Source: Yoonia sp. F2084L (GTDB taxonomy: Bacteria; Pseudomonadota; Alphaproteobacteria; Rhodobacterales; Rhodobacteraceae). From it: a stretch of DNA of 64,000 bases. The notes under the pieces were generated by a model. The model ran no database searches. It was not told the origin of the DNA and saw nothing but the letters and a program-made list of their open reading frames with translations. The position numbers and the translations under genes are program-made. How positions within the stretch are numbered: the stretch's first letter is position 1; each line of letters begins with the position of its first letter. Location of the stretch: contig NZ_JALKAH010000004.1 of NCBI RefSeq assembly GCF_023015625.1, forward strand, positions 124,001-188,000, in the 5' to 3' direction. Below, piece after piece: positions 1 to 9,576 of the stretch.

Positions 1-851
1 TGGCATTGGGACGCGCCATCGTGCGCGATATCGTCCCGCAGGACGAGGCGGCATCAATGATCGGCTACGTCACGATGGGCATGGCGCTGGTCCCGATGGT
101 CGGCCCGATGATCGGTGGTGGGTTAGAGCAGGCCTTTGGCTGGCAGGCGACTTTTGTGTTTTTGGCAGCGACCGGGCTTGCCACGCTCGCGTTGGTTTAT
201 CTTGATCTGGGCGAAACCGTGAAAGGTGATGGCACCAGCTTTCGCGATCAACTCAAGACTTATCCAGAACTGTTCCGCTCACCACGTTTCTGGGGTTACG
301 TGCTTTGCGCTGCCTTCGGATCGGGCGCGTTTTTTGCTTTGCTGGGTGGCACGTCCTTTGTCGCCAGCGATATCTTTGGGCTGTCACCATTATGGAGCGG
401 CATCGCCCTTGGCGCGCCTGCCATCGGATACGCGTTCGGCAACTATCTGTCCGGGCGCTTCTCGGTCAAAGTCGGCATTAACCGCATGGCCATGATTGGC
501 ACCGCAATTACCATTTTGGGCCTTGGTTTGTCTGCGCTGCTGACGCTGGCTGGGGTGAACCATCCACTGAACTTCTTTGGCTTTTGCGTCTTTCTGGGCC
601 TGGGCAACGGGGTGATGCTGCCCAATGTCATGGCGGGCTCTATCTCGGTGCGCCCGCATCTTGCTGGCACGGCAAGCGGTCTGAGTGGTGCGATTATGAT
701 TGGCGGCGGTGCGGCGCTGTCACAGTTTGCGGGCAGCATCCTGACGATTGAAACCGGCACCATGCCTTTGCAGTTGATTATGCTGGGTACATCTGTCCTT
801 GCGTTTCTGTCGGTCCTCTTCGTCATATGGCGCGAAAAGCGGATCGCTTGA
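1..851 (+). CDS. Bcr/CflA-type MFS drug efflux transporter, 5' truncated by window edge
   Basis: This is the C-terminal two thirds of a 12-TM major facilitator exporter of the inner membrane. The reading frame is open to the left edge (first full codon at 3-5), so the true start lies outside the window. The GRAIVRDIVP stretch right at the edge, followed by a loop and VGPMIGG, resembles the TM4-5 region of Bcr/CflA proton-drug antiporters. At least seven or eight hydrophobic segments follow, and the protein ends in a basic tail (WREKRIA). Family members export drugs such as bicyclomycin or chloramphenicol, or small metabolites; the substrate here is unknown. Confidence 0.8.
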   Translation, partial: ALGRAIVRDIVPQDEAASMIGYVTMGMALVPMVGPMIGGGLEQAFGWQATFVFLAATGLATLALVYLDLGETVKGDGTSFRDQLKTYPELFRSPRFWGYVLCAAFGSGAFFALLGGTSFVASDIFGLSPLWSGIALGAPAIGYAFGNYLSGRFSVKVGINRMAMIGTAITILGLGLSALLTLAGVNHPLNFFGFCVFLGLGNGVMLPNVMAGSISVRPHLAGTASGLSGAIMIGGGAALSQFAGSILTIETGTMPLQLIMLGTSVLAFLSVLFVIWREKRIA

Positions 852-902
852 CGCCCTCTTTGCAGCGGCTAATGTCACATAGCAAATCTGCAAAGGTGGG
901 AT

Positions 903-2303
903 ATGGCCGTTCAGAAACTCTATGCCGGGGCCAAGCTGCGCGAATTACGCGGGCGGCTGGAGCTGACACAAAAGGCCTTTGCTGAAAAGCTTGGCGTGTC
1001 CCTGCCCTATCTGAACCAGATGGAGAACAACAACCGGCCCGTGTCGACGGCCGTGGTGTTGGGGCTCGCGCAGGAATTCGGCTTTGACGTGACCGAGCTG
1101 CAATCGGGCGACGAAGCACGACTTGTGGGCGATATGCGCGAAGCGCTTGCTGATCCGGTCTTTACAGGTCCCGCCCCGGCGCTGGCCGATATGCGGCTAG
1201 CCGCAGCAAACGCCCCAGCCCTTGCGCGTGCATTTCTGGACCTGCACGCAGCCTACCGCCAGACACATGAACGGCTGGCGTCGCTGGACGAGGCTTTGGG
1301 CCGCGAGGACGCGCGTCTGCAACCAAGCCCCTGGGAAGAAGTGCGCGATTTCTTTCATTATTGCGATAACTACATTGATGCGGTCGACCGCGCAGCCGAA
1401 CGTTTCGCCAGCCGCACCAGTCCGGGTGAGGCGATGGCGGATGCCGCGGTGCGCATGCTTGATAGTCACGGGATCAAGACCGTGTTTCGGGATGCGGCCG
1501 ATGTCAGGCACTTTGATGCAGCGACCAAAACCTTGACCATTTCGCAGTTTGCGAGCGCGTCAACGCAGACGTTTCAGTTACTTTTACAATTGGCCATGGT
1601 GAGCCAAGAACCACTTTTGGAAGCCACACTTGACCTTGCCCGTTTTCAATCGGACGAGGCACGCAGCATCGCCAAGGTGGGGCTTGCCAACTATTTCGCC
1701 GGTGCAGCCTTGATGCCTTATGCGGCCTTCCTGTCAGCGGCGCAGGCGACACGGCATGACCTTGAAATACTTGCGGCCCGCTTTGGCGCGTCGCTTGAAC
1801 AAGTGGCGCATCGGCTGTCCACATTGCAGCGCCCCGGCGCGAAAGGCATTCCGTTCTTCTTTGTCCGCGTAGATCAGGCGGGGACAATCACCAAACGCCA
1901 CTCGGCCACGACCCTGCAATTTGCCCGATACGGTGGTGCCTGCCCCTTATGGAACGTGCATCAGGCGTTTGAGTTGCCGGGGCAGTTTTTGCGGCAACTG
2001 GCCGAAACCCCTGACGGGGCACGGTACTTTTGTCTGGCGCGCGATGTCAGTAAATCAGGCGGGGCCTACAATGTGCCGACCCGCCGCTATGCCATCGGAC
2101 TGGGATGCGAAGTCAAACATGCCCCGGCCCTTGTCTATGCAGACCATATGGATCTCGGCGCGGCAGAGGCTTACGCCCCAATCGGGATTTCCTGTCGGAT
2201 TTGCGAGCGGCGCAACTGCCACCAACGCTCGGTCCCGCCTTTGGAACGACAGTTGCGTGTGGACCCGGACCGTCGTGGCATTTTGCCGTATCAGCTTGAC
2301 TAG
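903..2303 (+). CDS. ScfR-type (short-chain fatty acyl-CoA regulator) XRE transcriptional regulator
   Basis: A 466-residue regulator. Residues about 8-65 form an XRE-type helix-turn-helix (LGVSLPYLNQMENNNRPVS). The long C-terminal part matches the IrrE-like/DUF2083 architecture of the ScfR family (RamB, PccR), which senses short acyl-CoAs and controls propionyl- or acetyl-CoA assimilation. The C-terminus carries a cysteine cluster (CRICERRNC) typical of the family. In Rhodobacter sphaeroides PccR regulates propionyl-CoA carboxylase, but no pcc genes lie nearby, so the target is unknown. The gene starts with ATG about 50 nt after the transporter and precedes a CoxG-like gene on the same strand. 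Confidence 0.82.
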   Translation: MAVQKLYAGAKLRELRGRLELTQKAFAEKLGVSLPYLNQMENNNRPVSTAVVLGLAQEFGFDVTELQSGDEARLVGDMREALADPVFTGPAPALADMRLAAANAPALARAFLDLHAAYRQTHERLASLDEALGREDARLQPSPWEEVRDFFHYCDNYIDAVDRAAERFASRTSPGEAMADAAVRMLDSHGIKTVFRDAADVRHFDAATKTLTISQFASASTQTFQLLLQLAMVSQEPLLEATLDLARFQSDEARSIAKVGLANYFAGAALMPYAAFLSAAQATRHDLEILAARFGASLEQVAHRLSTLQRPGAKGIPFFFVRVDQAGTITKRHSATTLQFARYGGACPLWNVHQAFELPGQFLRQLAETPDGARYFCLARDVSKSGGAYNVPTRRYAIGLGCEVKHAPALVYADHMDLGAAEAYAPIGISCRICERRNCHQRSVPPLERQLRVDPDRRGILPYQLD

Positions 2304-2348
2304 ACACGCCAATCTGGATGCTATGGTCACACTGGGGGAGGATTATCC

Positions 2349-2801
2349 ATGGAACTGAACGGCACCAAAGTCATTGCCGCCGATATCGACACGGTCTGGG
2401 CCCATCTAAACAATCCCGAGACCTTAAAGGCGTGCATTCCAGGCTGTGAAGAACTGACCGGGTCCCCCGAAGAAGGCTTTGCCGCCGTGGTCAAACAGAA
2501 AGTCGGCCCCGTGAAGGCGACCTTCAAAGGCGAGGTGACGTTGGAAAACGTGGTGCCAGGCCAAAGCTACACGATCACCGGAGAAGGCAAGGGTGGCGTG
2601 GCAGGCTTTGCCAAAGGCAGCGCGGATGTTGTGTTGGCCACCGTCGAGGGCGGCACCGAATTGACCTATACCGCGCAGGCCAAAGTGGGGGGCAAACTCG
2701 CCCAGCTTGGCAGCCGCATCATTGGTGGGTTCGCCCGCAAGATGGCGGACGAATTCTTTGAACGGTTTCAGAATACAGTAGAGGGCAACGAAGCCGCCTG
2801 A
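2349..2801 (+). CDS. CoxG-like SRPBCC protein (carbon monoxide dehydrogenase subunit G family)
   Basis: A 150-residue single-domain protein of the START/SRPBCC fold. It begins MELNGTK with the characteristic IPGCEEL segment near residue 35 and ends in a helix that includes GGFARKMADEFFERF. CoxG proteins help recruit or mature molybdenum hydroxylases of the CO-dehydrogenase type and can bind quinone or lipid ligands in the cavity. No coxSML genes are seen here, so it is an orphan and its partner enzyme must be elsewhere. A GGGGGAGG ribosome-binding stretch sits just upstream of the ATG. The gene abuts the convergent YdcH gene. Confidence 0.85.
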   Translation: MELNGTKVIAADIDTVWAHLNNPETLKACIPGCEELTGSPEEGFAAVVKQKVGPVKATFKGEVTLENVVPGQSYTITGEGKGGVAGFAKGSADVVLATVEGGTELTYTAQAKVGGKLAQLGSRIIGGFARKMADEFFERFQNTVEGNEAA

Positions 2802-3041
2802 TCACGCGTCCCGCAAGGCCGCGGCGATCTGATCCTTCAGCATCATACGCTGTTTGCGCATCTCGCCCATATGCATGTCATCGGTCGGCTCGATATCAGT
2901 TTCGGCCCGGTGAATGGCACGGTTGATCGTATGGTATTCATCAAAAAGCTTTGCAAAGTGCGCATTTGCTTCCTTGAGCGCATGCATTGCCTCAACCTTA
3001 TCGGGGAATTCCTCGTTCAGCTCATGAGGGGTGTGCGACAT
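2802..3041 (-). CDS. YdcH/DUF465 family small coiled-coil protein
   Basis: A 79-residue charged protein predicted to be an antiparallel helical hairpin, typical of DUF465. The core FAKLFDEYHTINRAIHRAE and the following MRKQRMMLKDQIAAAL are the family hallmark. It is widespread in proteobacteria, often in several copies; the molecular role is not established. The gene stands alone, convergent and directly abutting the CoxG-like gene (its stop is adjacent to the neighbour's stop). A purine-rich AGGAG sequence precedes the ATG. Confidence 0.85.
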   Translation of the reverse strand: MSHTPHELNEEFPDKVEAMHALKEANAHFAKLFDEYHTINRAIHRAETDIEPTDDMHMGEMRKQRMMLKDQIAAALRDA

Positions 3042-3124
3042 CGCAAGGCTCCTTTATTTGTTGCTTGATTGGAGCTTAGCTTTCTTGATCGACAATCACT
3101 TTGATACGGATCAAGTCCGGCCCG

Positions 3125-3769
3125 CTATCTACGCGCGGCGCGCCAGCCTGCTGCTTCGGCTTCAGCGCTTGAGCAGAACCAACGTTCGCCATTGGCTGGA
3201 TTGATCCGGGTGCGCGCATAATTCTCCTGCCCAGGCACATGATAGATACGTCCACCGGATGAGATATTGCCTTTAATGGCGCAGTTCTGATTGGGTGCAG
3301 GATTATCGGTCAGTTGTGCGGCGCGGAAGTCAGAGGGCATTTCAACCTCAACGGCCCAAAGCCCGCGCGCGGCGACAGCAGCCGCCTTTTCGTCAAGATC
3401 GTAGGTTTCCGAATAGCGCCGGAATGCCCAGGCCATGCCAGAGTAGACGATCAACTGCCCCATGTCCTGACCATCGACGCTGCATTGTGCCACGACCCGA
3501 CCATAGCGGTCGGTGTCGCGCGTCGTGCAGCGTGCATAGGCCCCTTCAAAACGGTTGCGCACGGCGTCGCGCGTCCACGCCCCGCAGTCCCATTCACGCC
3601 CATCGGCCCAGCAAGGCTGGCCCATTTCCGGCGCGTCGATCCCAAAAAGCCGGACGCGGGTGCCGCCGACATCAATGGTATCGGCGTCGATGACACGGAT
3701 CGTGCCATTGGGTGCGGCCAGCACAGGCGCGGCCAGAAGTGTAAGTAAAAAAGCAAAGATACGGATCAT
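3125..3769 (-). CDS. Secreted thermonuclease-family (SNase-like) nuclease
   Basis: A 214-residue protein with a clear signal peptide (residues 1-18, ending APVLAA). It then has a staphylococcal-nuclease OB fold with the diagnostic blocks VIDADTIDVGG, RLFGIDAPE and DRYGRVVA, which carry the Asp and Arg residues of the calcium and phosphate sites. It is probably exported to the periplasm or outside, where it cleaves DNA or RNA. The C-terminal about 60 residues contain GRIYHVPGQENYARTRI and a Cys-containing tail common in alphaproteobacterial homologues. It appears monocistronic. About 80 nt separate it from the betA stop. Confidence 0.85.
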   Translation of the reverse strand: MIRIFAFLLTLLAAPVLAAPNGTIRVIDADTIDVGGTRVRLFGIDAPEMGQPCWADGREWDCGAWTRDAVRNRFEGAYARCTTRDTDRYGRVVAQCSVDGQDMGQLIVYSGMAWAFRRYSETYDLDEKAAAVAARGLWAVEVEMPSDFRAAQLTDNPAPNQNCAIKGNISSGGRIYHVPGQENYARTRINPANGERWFCSSAEAEAAGWRAARR

Positions 3770-3853
3770 CCCCCGAGTTAGGGGTTGAGCCGCCGCCGCA
3801 TCAAGCCAATTCGTTAAGAAAGGTTAAGATTGTGTTAACGCCGCGACAGCCCG

Positions 3854-5512
3854 TTATCTCTGCTTGGTTTCCCATTGCGGGTGAATCCACGGCTGATCGT
3901 TTGATGGCGTCAGCAGATTGCGTTCCAGAATATGATCCGCCGCCTTTTCGCCCACCATCAAAGATGGCCCATTGGTGTTGCCGTTGGTGACACGCGGAAA
4001 GATCGAACTGTCGGCGACCCGCAAGCCTTCAACACCAATGACCCGCGTTTCAGGGTCGACCACCGCCATTGGATCACCGGGGTCACCCATCTTGCAGGTG
4101 CCACAAGGATGATAGGCGCTTTCGGCATGGTCGCGGATCACTGCGTCGAGTTCTTCATCGCTTTGCGCGTCCTCGCCGGGCTGGATTTCACGGCCCCGGA
4201 ATTCGTCAAATGCGGGCTGCGCAAAGATTTCGCGGGTGAGACGGATGCAAGTGCGGAAGTCTTCCCAATCTTGCGGGTGTGACATGTAGTTGAATTCGAT
4301 TTTGGGGTGGTCGTTGGGATCGGCTGATCGCAGCGTGACTTGTCCCCGAGATTGGGACCGCATCGGACCGACGTGGGCTTGATAGCCATGCCCATCGGGG
4401 ATGATCCTGCCATCATAGCTGACCGCGATCGGCAGAAAGTGGTACTGGATGTCAGGGTATTTGACGCCCGCTTTGGACCGGATAAATCCTGCGCTTTCAA
4501 ACTGGTTCGAGCTGCCCAGACCGGTCTTCCACAACAGCCACTCCAGCCCGATTTTGGCTTTGCCGCGAATGTTCCAGTAAGAGAAGAGTGAGACCGGTTT
4601 GGTTGCTGATTGCTGGACGTAAAGTTCAAGGTGGTCTTGCAGGTTTTGGCCGACACCGGGGCGGTCGGCGACAACGTCGATGCGGTGTTCTTGCAGGTGC
4701 GCTGCCGGCCCGATTCCTGATAGCATCAGCAATTTCGGGGAATTGAGCGATGAGGCGGCGATGATGACTTCTTTGTTGGCGCCGATCACCTCAACCTTGC
4801 TGCCGCGACTGACTTCGACACCTACGGCGCGGCCATCCTCAATGACGATGCGGCGGGCAAGCGCACGGGTGATATTGCAATTTGGGCGTTTGAGAGCAGG
4901 GCGCAGATAGGCGCTGGCCGCAGACCAGCGCATTCCTTTGTAGATGGTCGCATCGAAAGGGCCAAAGCCTTCCTGCTGTTCACCATTATAGTCACCTGTC
5001 ACCGGGTAGCCCGCTTGCCGTCCGGCTTCGACAAACGCCCGTGTCAGCGGGTTCTTACGTGGGCCGCGTGTCACATGCAGCGGGCCGTCTTTGCCGCGCC
5101 ATTCAGGATTGCCGCCGTGGCCGCCGTCGTGCCAATGCTCCATCCGTTTAAAGTAGGGCAGCACGTCTGCATAGGACCAGCCATGCGCGCCGCTTTCCGC
5201 CCAATAATCGTAATCGCAGGCGTGGCCACGCACGTAGATCATGCCGTTGATAGAGGATGAACCACCGATGACCTTGCCGCGCGGCGTGACCAACTGCCGC
5301 CCGCCCAAATGCGGTTCAGGTTCAGACTTCATGCCCCAGTCGTAACGCTTCATGTTCATGGGGTATGAGAGTGCCGCTGGCATCTGGATGAAGGGCCCCG
5401 CATCTGTGCCGCCATATTCGATGATCAGCACCTGTTTGCCAGCTTCCGCCAAGCGGTAAGCGATGGCGCAACCGGCAGAGCCCGCGCCGATAATGACATA
5501 GTCAGCTTGCAT
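3854..5512 (-). CDS. betA: Choline dehydrogenase
   Basis: A 552-residue GMC-family FAD flavoprotein that oxidises choline to betaine aldehyde at the membrane. The start [14 protein letters not shown] is chosen because it places the FAD-binding GxGxxG at the N-terminus; the longer open frame would run into betC. GMC signatures [18 protein letters not shown] (about 80-97) and [16 protein letters not shown] (about 255) are present, with catalytic His residues in the C-terminal [12 protein letters not shown] region. It is third in betI-betC-betA. The betaine aldehyde dehydrogenase betB, often linked, is absent from this window. Confidence 0.93.
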   Translation of the reverse strand: MQADYVIIGAGSAGCAIAYRLAEAGKQVLIIEYGGTDAGPFIQMPAALSYPMNMKRYDWGMKSEPEPHLGGRQLVTPRGKVIGGSSSINGMIYVRGHACDYDYWAESGAHGWSYADVLPYFKRMEHWHDGGHGGNPEWRGKDGPLHVTRGPRKNPLTRAFVEAGRQAGYPVTGDYNGEQQEGFGPFDATIYKGMRWSAASAYLRPALKRPNCNITRALARRIVIEDGRAVGVEVSRGSKVEVIGANKEVIIAASSLNSPKLLMLSGIGPAAHLQEHRIDVVADRPGVGQNLQDHLELYVQQSATKPVSLFSYWNIRGKAKIGLEWLLWKTGLGSSNQFESAGFIRSKAGVKYPDIQYHFLPIAVSYDGRIIPDGHGYQAHVGPMRSQSRGQVTLRSADPNDHPKIEFNYMSHPQDWEDFRTCIRLTREIFAQPAFDEFRGREIQPGEDAQSDEELDAVIRDHAESAYHPCGTCKMGDPGDPMAVVDPETRVIGVEGLRVADSSIFPRVTNGNTNGPSLMVGEKAADHILERNLLTPSNDQPWIHPQWETKQR

Positions 5513-5550
5513 TTGAATATCTGGCCTTTGGATGTGTTGCCTGCGCCGGA

Positions 5551-5583
5551 GCCTCCGGCGGAAGTTTGATTGGACGAAGAAAG
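5551..5583 (-). repeat. Left copy of a 33-nt inverted repeat flanking the bet/cho cluster
   Basis: Read on the minus strand this betA-betC intergenic sequence begins CTTTCTTCGTCC and ends TCAAACTTCCGCCGGAGGC. The same 33 nt, with only two mismatches in the middle, occurs on the plus strand at 11002-11034 just after choV. The GCCGGAGCCTCCGGC stretch at its end is also a local palindrome. It may be a dispersed Rhodobacteraceae intergenic element or terminator; function is not known. Confidence 0.7.
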
Positions 5584-5589
5584 ACGGGG

Positions 5590-7098
5590 CTATTCGCCAC
5601 GGGGGAAGCGTTGGTTTTCTTCCAGCACGTTGAGGTCCATATGATTGCGCATGTAGCGTTCGGACGCCTTTTGCAGCGGCTGGTAGTCCCACGGGAAATA
5701 GTTGCCGTTGCGCAGAGCCTCGTAGACGACCCAGCGGCAGGCTTGGGATTGGCGCACAGCGGCGTCATATGCGGCAAGGTCCCAGCGGCTTTCGGATTTG
5801 GCCCGCAGTTGGGTACGCGTGCCTTGGTGGGCAGGTTCTTCGGCGAGGTTTGTCAGTTCATGCGGATCAGCCTTCAGATCGAAAAGCTGATCGGGGTCCA
5901 ATGCGCAGCGGGTGTATTTCCATTTGCCATAGCGCAGCGCGACCAGCGGCGCATAGCTGCCTTCGGCGGCATATTCCATGGCGACAGGCGTGTCGCGGCT
6001 GCCGCCTTGTCCGAGATGGACGAGGCTTTCGCCGGTGGTCCATGGTTCCACTTCGGACATGTCGATCCCCGCCAGATCGCAAAGCGTGGGTGCCACGTCG
6101 ATGTTACTGACGGGTGTGGTGTTCAGCCCCGGTTCCATATCGGGGCTTGCGATCATCAAAGGGACGCGGGCAGATCCTTCATAGAAGGACATTTTGAACC
6201 AGAGACCACGTTCGCCCAGCATGTCGCCGTGGTCGGATACAAAGAGAATCGTCGCCTCTTGCCGCGTGTCTTCCAGCGTTTGCAGGACTTCACCAATCTT
6301 GTCGTCAAGGTAGGAGATATTCGCGAAATAGGCGCGGCGGGCGCGTTTGATATGGTCTTCGGTGATGTTGAAGTTATCGCGGTCGTTGGCGTCAAGAATG
6401 CGTTGGGAGTGCGCGTCTTGATCATCGTAGGGAATGGGCCCGACCTCTGGCAGCAAGTGGTGACAGTCTGCGTAGAGGTCCCAGTATTTCTTGCGCGCTA
6501 CATATGGATCGTGAGGGTGCGTGAAGCTGACTGTCAGGCACCAAGGACGCGCATCATGACCGCGCGATAGGTCATAGAGCTTGCGGGTCGCATGATAGGC
6601 GACCTCGTCATCATACTCCATCTGGTTGGTGATCTCGGCCACCCCGGCACCCGTCACGGACCCCATGTTGTGATACCACCAGTCGATCCGCTCGTCTGGT
6701 TTACGGTAATCCGGTGTCCAGCCGAAGTCGGGTGGGTAGATATCAGTGGTCAGGCGTTCCTCGAACCCGTGCATTTGATCCGGTCCGACGAAGTGCATCT
6801 TTCCCGAAAGACAGGTTTGGTAACCCGCACGCCGCAAATGGTGGGCGTAGGTGGGGATGGATGAGGCGAATTCAGCGGCGTTGTCGTAGACACCGGTCCG
6901 CGATGGCAGCAGCCCGGACATGAAAGATGCCCGTCCCGGCGCGCACAACGGGGATGCTGTGTAGCTGTTGGCGAAACGGGTGGATTTGGCCGCCAGCTTT
7001 TTGAGGTTTGGCGCGTGCAGCCAATCGGCAGGGCCGTCAGGAAAGAATGTGCCGTTCAGCTGGTCGACCATGATGATCAGAATGTTGGGTTTGCTCAT
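5590..7098 (-). CDS. betC: Choline-sulfatase
   Basis: A 502-residue cytoplasmic sulfatase (no signal peptide) that hydrolyses choline-O-sulfate to choline and sulfate. The N-terminal metal site [10 protein letters not shown] and the formylglycine motif C-A-P-G-R (Cys about residue 52) fit the C-x-P-x-R recognition sequence for formylglycine generation. [15 protein letters not shown] near residue 290 supplies metal ligands. The C-terminal region containing [19 protein letters not shown] is typical of BetC. Its ATG overlaps the betI stop by 4 nt (ATGA), so it is translationally coupled in betI-betC-betA. Start is unambiguous. Confidence 0.94.
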   Translation of the reverse strand: MSKPNILIIMVDQLNGTFFPDGPADWLHAPNLKKLAAKSTRFANSYTASPLCAPGRASFMSGLLPSRTGVYDNAAEFASSIPTYAHHLRRAGYQTCLSGKMHFVGPDQMHGFEERLTTDIYPPDFGWTPDYRKPDERIDWWYHNMGSVTGAGVAEITNQMEYDDEVAYHATRKLYDLSRGHDARPWCLTVSFTHPHDPYVARKKYWDLYADCHHLLPEVGPIPYDDQDAHSQRILDANDRDNFNITEDHIKRARRAYFANISYLDDKIGEVLQTLEDTRQEATILFVSDHGDMLGERGLWFKMSFYEGSARVPLMIASPDMEPGLNTTPVSNIDVAPTLCDLAGIDMSEVEPWTTGESLVHLGQGGSRDTPVAMEYAAEGSYAPLVALRYGKWKYTRCALDPDQLFDLKADPHELTNLAEEPAHQGTRTQLRAKSESRWDLAAYDAAVRQSQACRWVVYEALRNGNYFPWDYQPLQKASERYMRNHMDLNVLEENQRFPRGE

Positions 7099-7679
7099 TG
7101 GGTCCGCCCTTCAAGTTCCATGTGCAGAAGCGCCAGCGCGTGTCTGGTCGCATCCGACTGCTCGGTCGTGGCCCGCGACAGCCCTTGGCGCAGATAAAGC
7201 CCATCAATCAGTCCGGCGATCCGTGCGGCCGCCCCTTCGGCGCGCGCACCGATCAGGGGCCGCAAGTCGTGTATCAGGTTACTGTGCAGGCGACGCTGAT
7301 AGATGCGCAAAAGCTCATGGGCGGGCGTTGAAGTCTGGGCGAGGACATAGAAGTTGAGCCATGCCGCAATCACTTCCGGTTGGAAGTTTGACGACGTGAA
7401 CCCAGCCCGAATGACCGCTTCCAATCGCGCGCGGTGTCCAGAAGCGCCTGACAACGCAGTGCGCACCTCGGCGGCATAAAGCGCCAGCGTGTGCCGCATC
7501 GCCGCCAGAAAGATCTGTTCCTTACCCCCAAAGTAATGATGCGCCAAAGCCGAAGACATGCCTGCCCTCTTGGCGATATTGCTGACCGTGACATCCAGAT
7601 TGCCAACCGCCCCGATTTCATCAATCGTGGCTTTTACTAATGCGGCGCGGCGGATAGGCTCCATTCCAAGCTTGGGCAT
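7095..7679 (-). CDS. betI: Choline-responsive TetR-family repressor BetI
   Basis: A 194-residue TetR regulator beginning MPKLGMEPIRRAALVKATI, which closely matches the canonical BetI N-terminus and decides the start over an upstream in-frame codon. The helix-turn-helix lies at about residues 25-65 (MSSALAHHYFGGKEQIF). BetI represses betaine synthesis genes and is released by choline. An AGGAAG ribosome-binding site precedes the ATG. A near-perfect 26-nt palindrome lies about 40 nt upstream in the divergent betI/choX spacer and is the likely operator for both directions. Confidence 0.93.
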   Translation of the reverse strand: MPKLGMEPIRRAALVKATIDEIGAVGNLDVTVSNIAKRAGMSSALAHHYFGGKEQIFLAAMRHTLALYAAEVRTALSGASGHRARLEAVIRAGFTSSNFQPEVIAAWLNFYVLAQTSTPAHELLRIYQRRLHSNLIHDLRPLIGARAEGAAARIAGLIDGLYLRQGLSRATTEQSDATRHALALLHMELEGRTQ

Positions 7680-7717
7680 GATCTTCCTCATCGGGGACAG
7701 TTCGAGCAGATAAATCG

Positions 7718-7743
7718 TTCTTTATTGACTCGTCAATCAAGAA
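7718..7743. promoter_or_regulatory. Probable BetI operator between betI and choX
   Basis: Two 12-nt arms, TTCTTTATTGAC and GTCAATCAAGAA, are inverted around a 2-nt centre with a single mismatch. The ATTGA/TCAAT core resembles known BetI sites. It sits between the divergent betI and choX genes and ends 17 nt before the choX ATG, where repressor binding would block both transcription units. Assignment to BetI is inference from position and sequence. Confidence 0.75.
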
Positions 7744-7760
7744 AAATCAGGGAGAAAGAA

Positions 7761-8684
7761 ATGAAGTTGAAATCAACCTTATCTGTGTTGGCCGTTTGCG
7801 CCGCGATGCCTGCTTTTGCTGACTGTGACAGCGTGACATTCTCGGATGTGGGCTGGACCGATATTACCGCGACAACTGCTGCGACGACCGTCGTGCTGGA
7901 AGCACTGGGGTATGAGACCGACATCAAAGTGCTGTCCGTGCCTGTCACTTACATCTCACTGGCCGAAGGTGACATCGACGTTTTCCTTGGCAACTGGATG
8001 CCAACGATGGAAGCAGATATCGCCCCTTACCGCGAAGCTGGCACCGTCGATACCGTACGCGCGAACCTTGAAGGGGCGAAATACACACTGGCTGTGAACA
8101 AAGCGGCCGCCGATATGGGTATCGCCACCTTTGCCGATATCGCAGCCAACGCCGATGCGCTGGATAGCAAGATCTACGGCATTGAGCCCGGCAACGATGG
8201 CAACCGCCTGATCATTGACATGATCGCAGACGGGGCCTTTGGTCTTGATGGTTTCGAAGTCGTTGAAAGCTCTGAGCAAGGCATGCTGGCCCAGGTTGAC
8301 CGCGCATCTGGCCGGGACGAACCGATTGTGTTCCTTGGTTGGGAACCGCATCCGATGAACGCCAACTTTGATATGTCCTACCTTGAGGGGGGCGATGATT
8401 GGTTTGGTCCGAACCTTGGCGGTGCGACCGTCTTTACCAACACATCTGCTGGATATGTGGACAGATGCCCGAATGTCGGCAAGCTGCTCATGAACCTCGA
8501 ATTCACGCTGGCTATGGAAAATGAAATTATGGGTGCCATCCTGAACGATGGTGAAGACCCGGCGGATGCCGCTACCGCGTGGCTATCTGCCAACCCCGAT
8601 GCGTTCATGGGCTGGCTCGACGGTGTGACCGCTGCAGATGGCGGCGATGCCGTCGCTGCCGTGAAAGCCTCCTTAGGCATGTAA
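7761..8684 (+). CDS. choX: Choline ABC transporter substrate-binding protein
   Basis: A 307-residue periplasmic OpuAC-family binding protein. The chosen ATG follows a GGAGAAAG ribosome-binding site and gives a clean signal peptide (MKLKSTLSVLAVCAAMPAFA, cleaved before DCDSV). Motifs such as VGWTDITATTAATTVVLEAL, the LGNWMPTME block and VFLGWEPHPMN match ChoX, where aromatic residues box the trimethylammonium group. It heads choX-choW-GFA-choV. Two cysteines (after the signal peptide and near the C-terminus, DRCPN) could form the ChoX disulfide. Confidence 0.92.
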   Translation: MKLKSTLSVLAVCAAMPAFADCDSVTFSDVGWTDITATTAATTVVLEALGYETDIKVLSVPVTYISLAEGDIDVFLGNWMPTMEADIAPYREAGTVDTVRANLEGAKYTLAVNKAAADMGIATFADIAANADALDSKIYGIEPGNDGNRLIIDMIADGAFGLDGFEVVESSEQGMLAQVDRASGRDEPIVFLGWEPHPMNANFDMSYLEGGDDWFGPNLGGATVFTNTSAGYVDRCPNVGKLLMNLEFTLAMENEIMGAILNDGEDPADAATAWLSANPDAFMGWLDGVTAADGGDAVAAVKASLGM

Positions 8685-8742
8685 ACGATTTGGCAGGCCT
8701 CGGTTTCCGGGGCCTGCTTCCTTTGAGGGGTGAAGGTGCGGC

Positions 8743-9576
8743 ATGGATTGGCTGACAGAGAACAAAATTCCAATCGGGCGATGGGCGAAATCCGTCTTTG
8801 ATTGGATGAACGACAACTTTGGTTTTTTCTTTGACTGGTTGTCGGATGCGATGGAGGCCTTGATTGATGGCATCCTGTGGGTCCTGGAGACACCACATCC
8901 GTTCTTTGTGATTGCGGCCTTTGCGGGCCTGACCTGGGCTTTGCAGCGCAACTGGAAAACACCGCTATTTGTCGTGATTGGCTTTCTCTTCATCCTCAAT
9001 CAGGATTACTGGGAAGAGACAATGCAGTCGCTCACGCTGGTGCTGTCAGCCTGCGTGGTCTGCATGGGGATCGGCGTACCGATTGGCATCGCCGCAGCCC
9101 ACCGCCCCCGCCTGTACCGTGCGATGGTTCCGATCTTGGACTTGATGCAAACGCTGCCGACCTTCGTTTATCTGATCCCCGCGATCGTGTTCTTTGGCAT
9201 CGGCATGGTGCCCGGGCTGATCGCCACGGTGATCTTCGTACTGCCTGCACCGATCCGATTGACGCACCTCGGCGTCTCCTCGACACCGACCCCGCTGTTG
9301 GAGGCCGCACAAGCGTTTGGCGCAACCAAGCGGCAAGTCTTGTTTAAGGTCGAACTGCCCTCTGCCCTGCCGCAGATCATGGCGGGCCTGAACCAAACTA
9401 TCATGCTCTCGCTGTCGATGGTCGTGATCGCGGCCCTTGTGGGTGCAAGCGGTCTTGGCGTGCCCGTCATCCGCGCGCTGAACACGGTAAACACATCGCT
9501 GGGCTTTGAGTCGGGCTTCGTTATCGTTGTTGTCGCCATCATGCTCGACCGGATGCTGCGAGTGAAATCGAAATGA
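8743..9576 (+). CDS. choW: Choline ABC transporter permease
   Basis: A 277-residue inner-membrane permease of the BPD_transp_1 family with about six to seven TM helices after an amphipathic N-terminus (WLTENKIPIGRWAKSVFDWM). The EAA loop sequence EAAQAFGATKRQVLFKVELPSALPQI marks the ATPase contact site. It couples ChoX to ChoV for choline uptake. It lies 58 nt after choX and its stop overlaps the ATG of the next gene by 4 nt, so the operon is tightly coupled. Confidence 0.92.
   Translation: MDWLTENKIPIGRWAKSVFDWMNDNFGFFFDWLSDAMEALIDGILWVLETPHPFFVIAAFAGLTWALQRNWKTPLFVVIGFLFILNQDYWEETMQSLTLVLSACVVCMGIGVPIGIAAAHRPRLYRAMVPILDLMQTLPTFVYLIPAIVFFGIGMVPGLIATVIFVLPAPIRLTHLGVSSTPTPLLEAAQAFGATKRQVLFKVELPSALPQIMAGLNQTIMLSLSMVVIAALVGASGLGVPVIRALNTVNTSLGFESGFVIVVVAIMLDRMLRVKSK

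Noticed and set aside
5566-6570. Plus-strand 334-codon open frame
   Set aside because: Antisense to betC; no start signal or family pattern.
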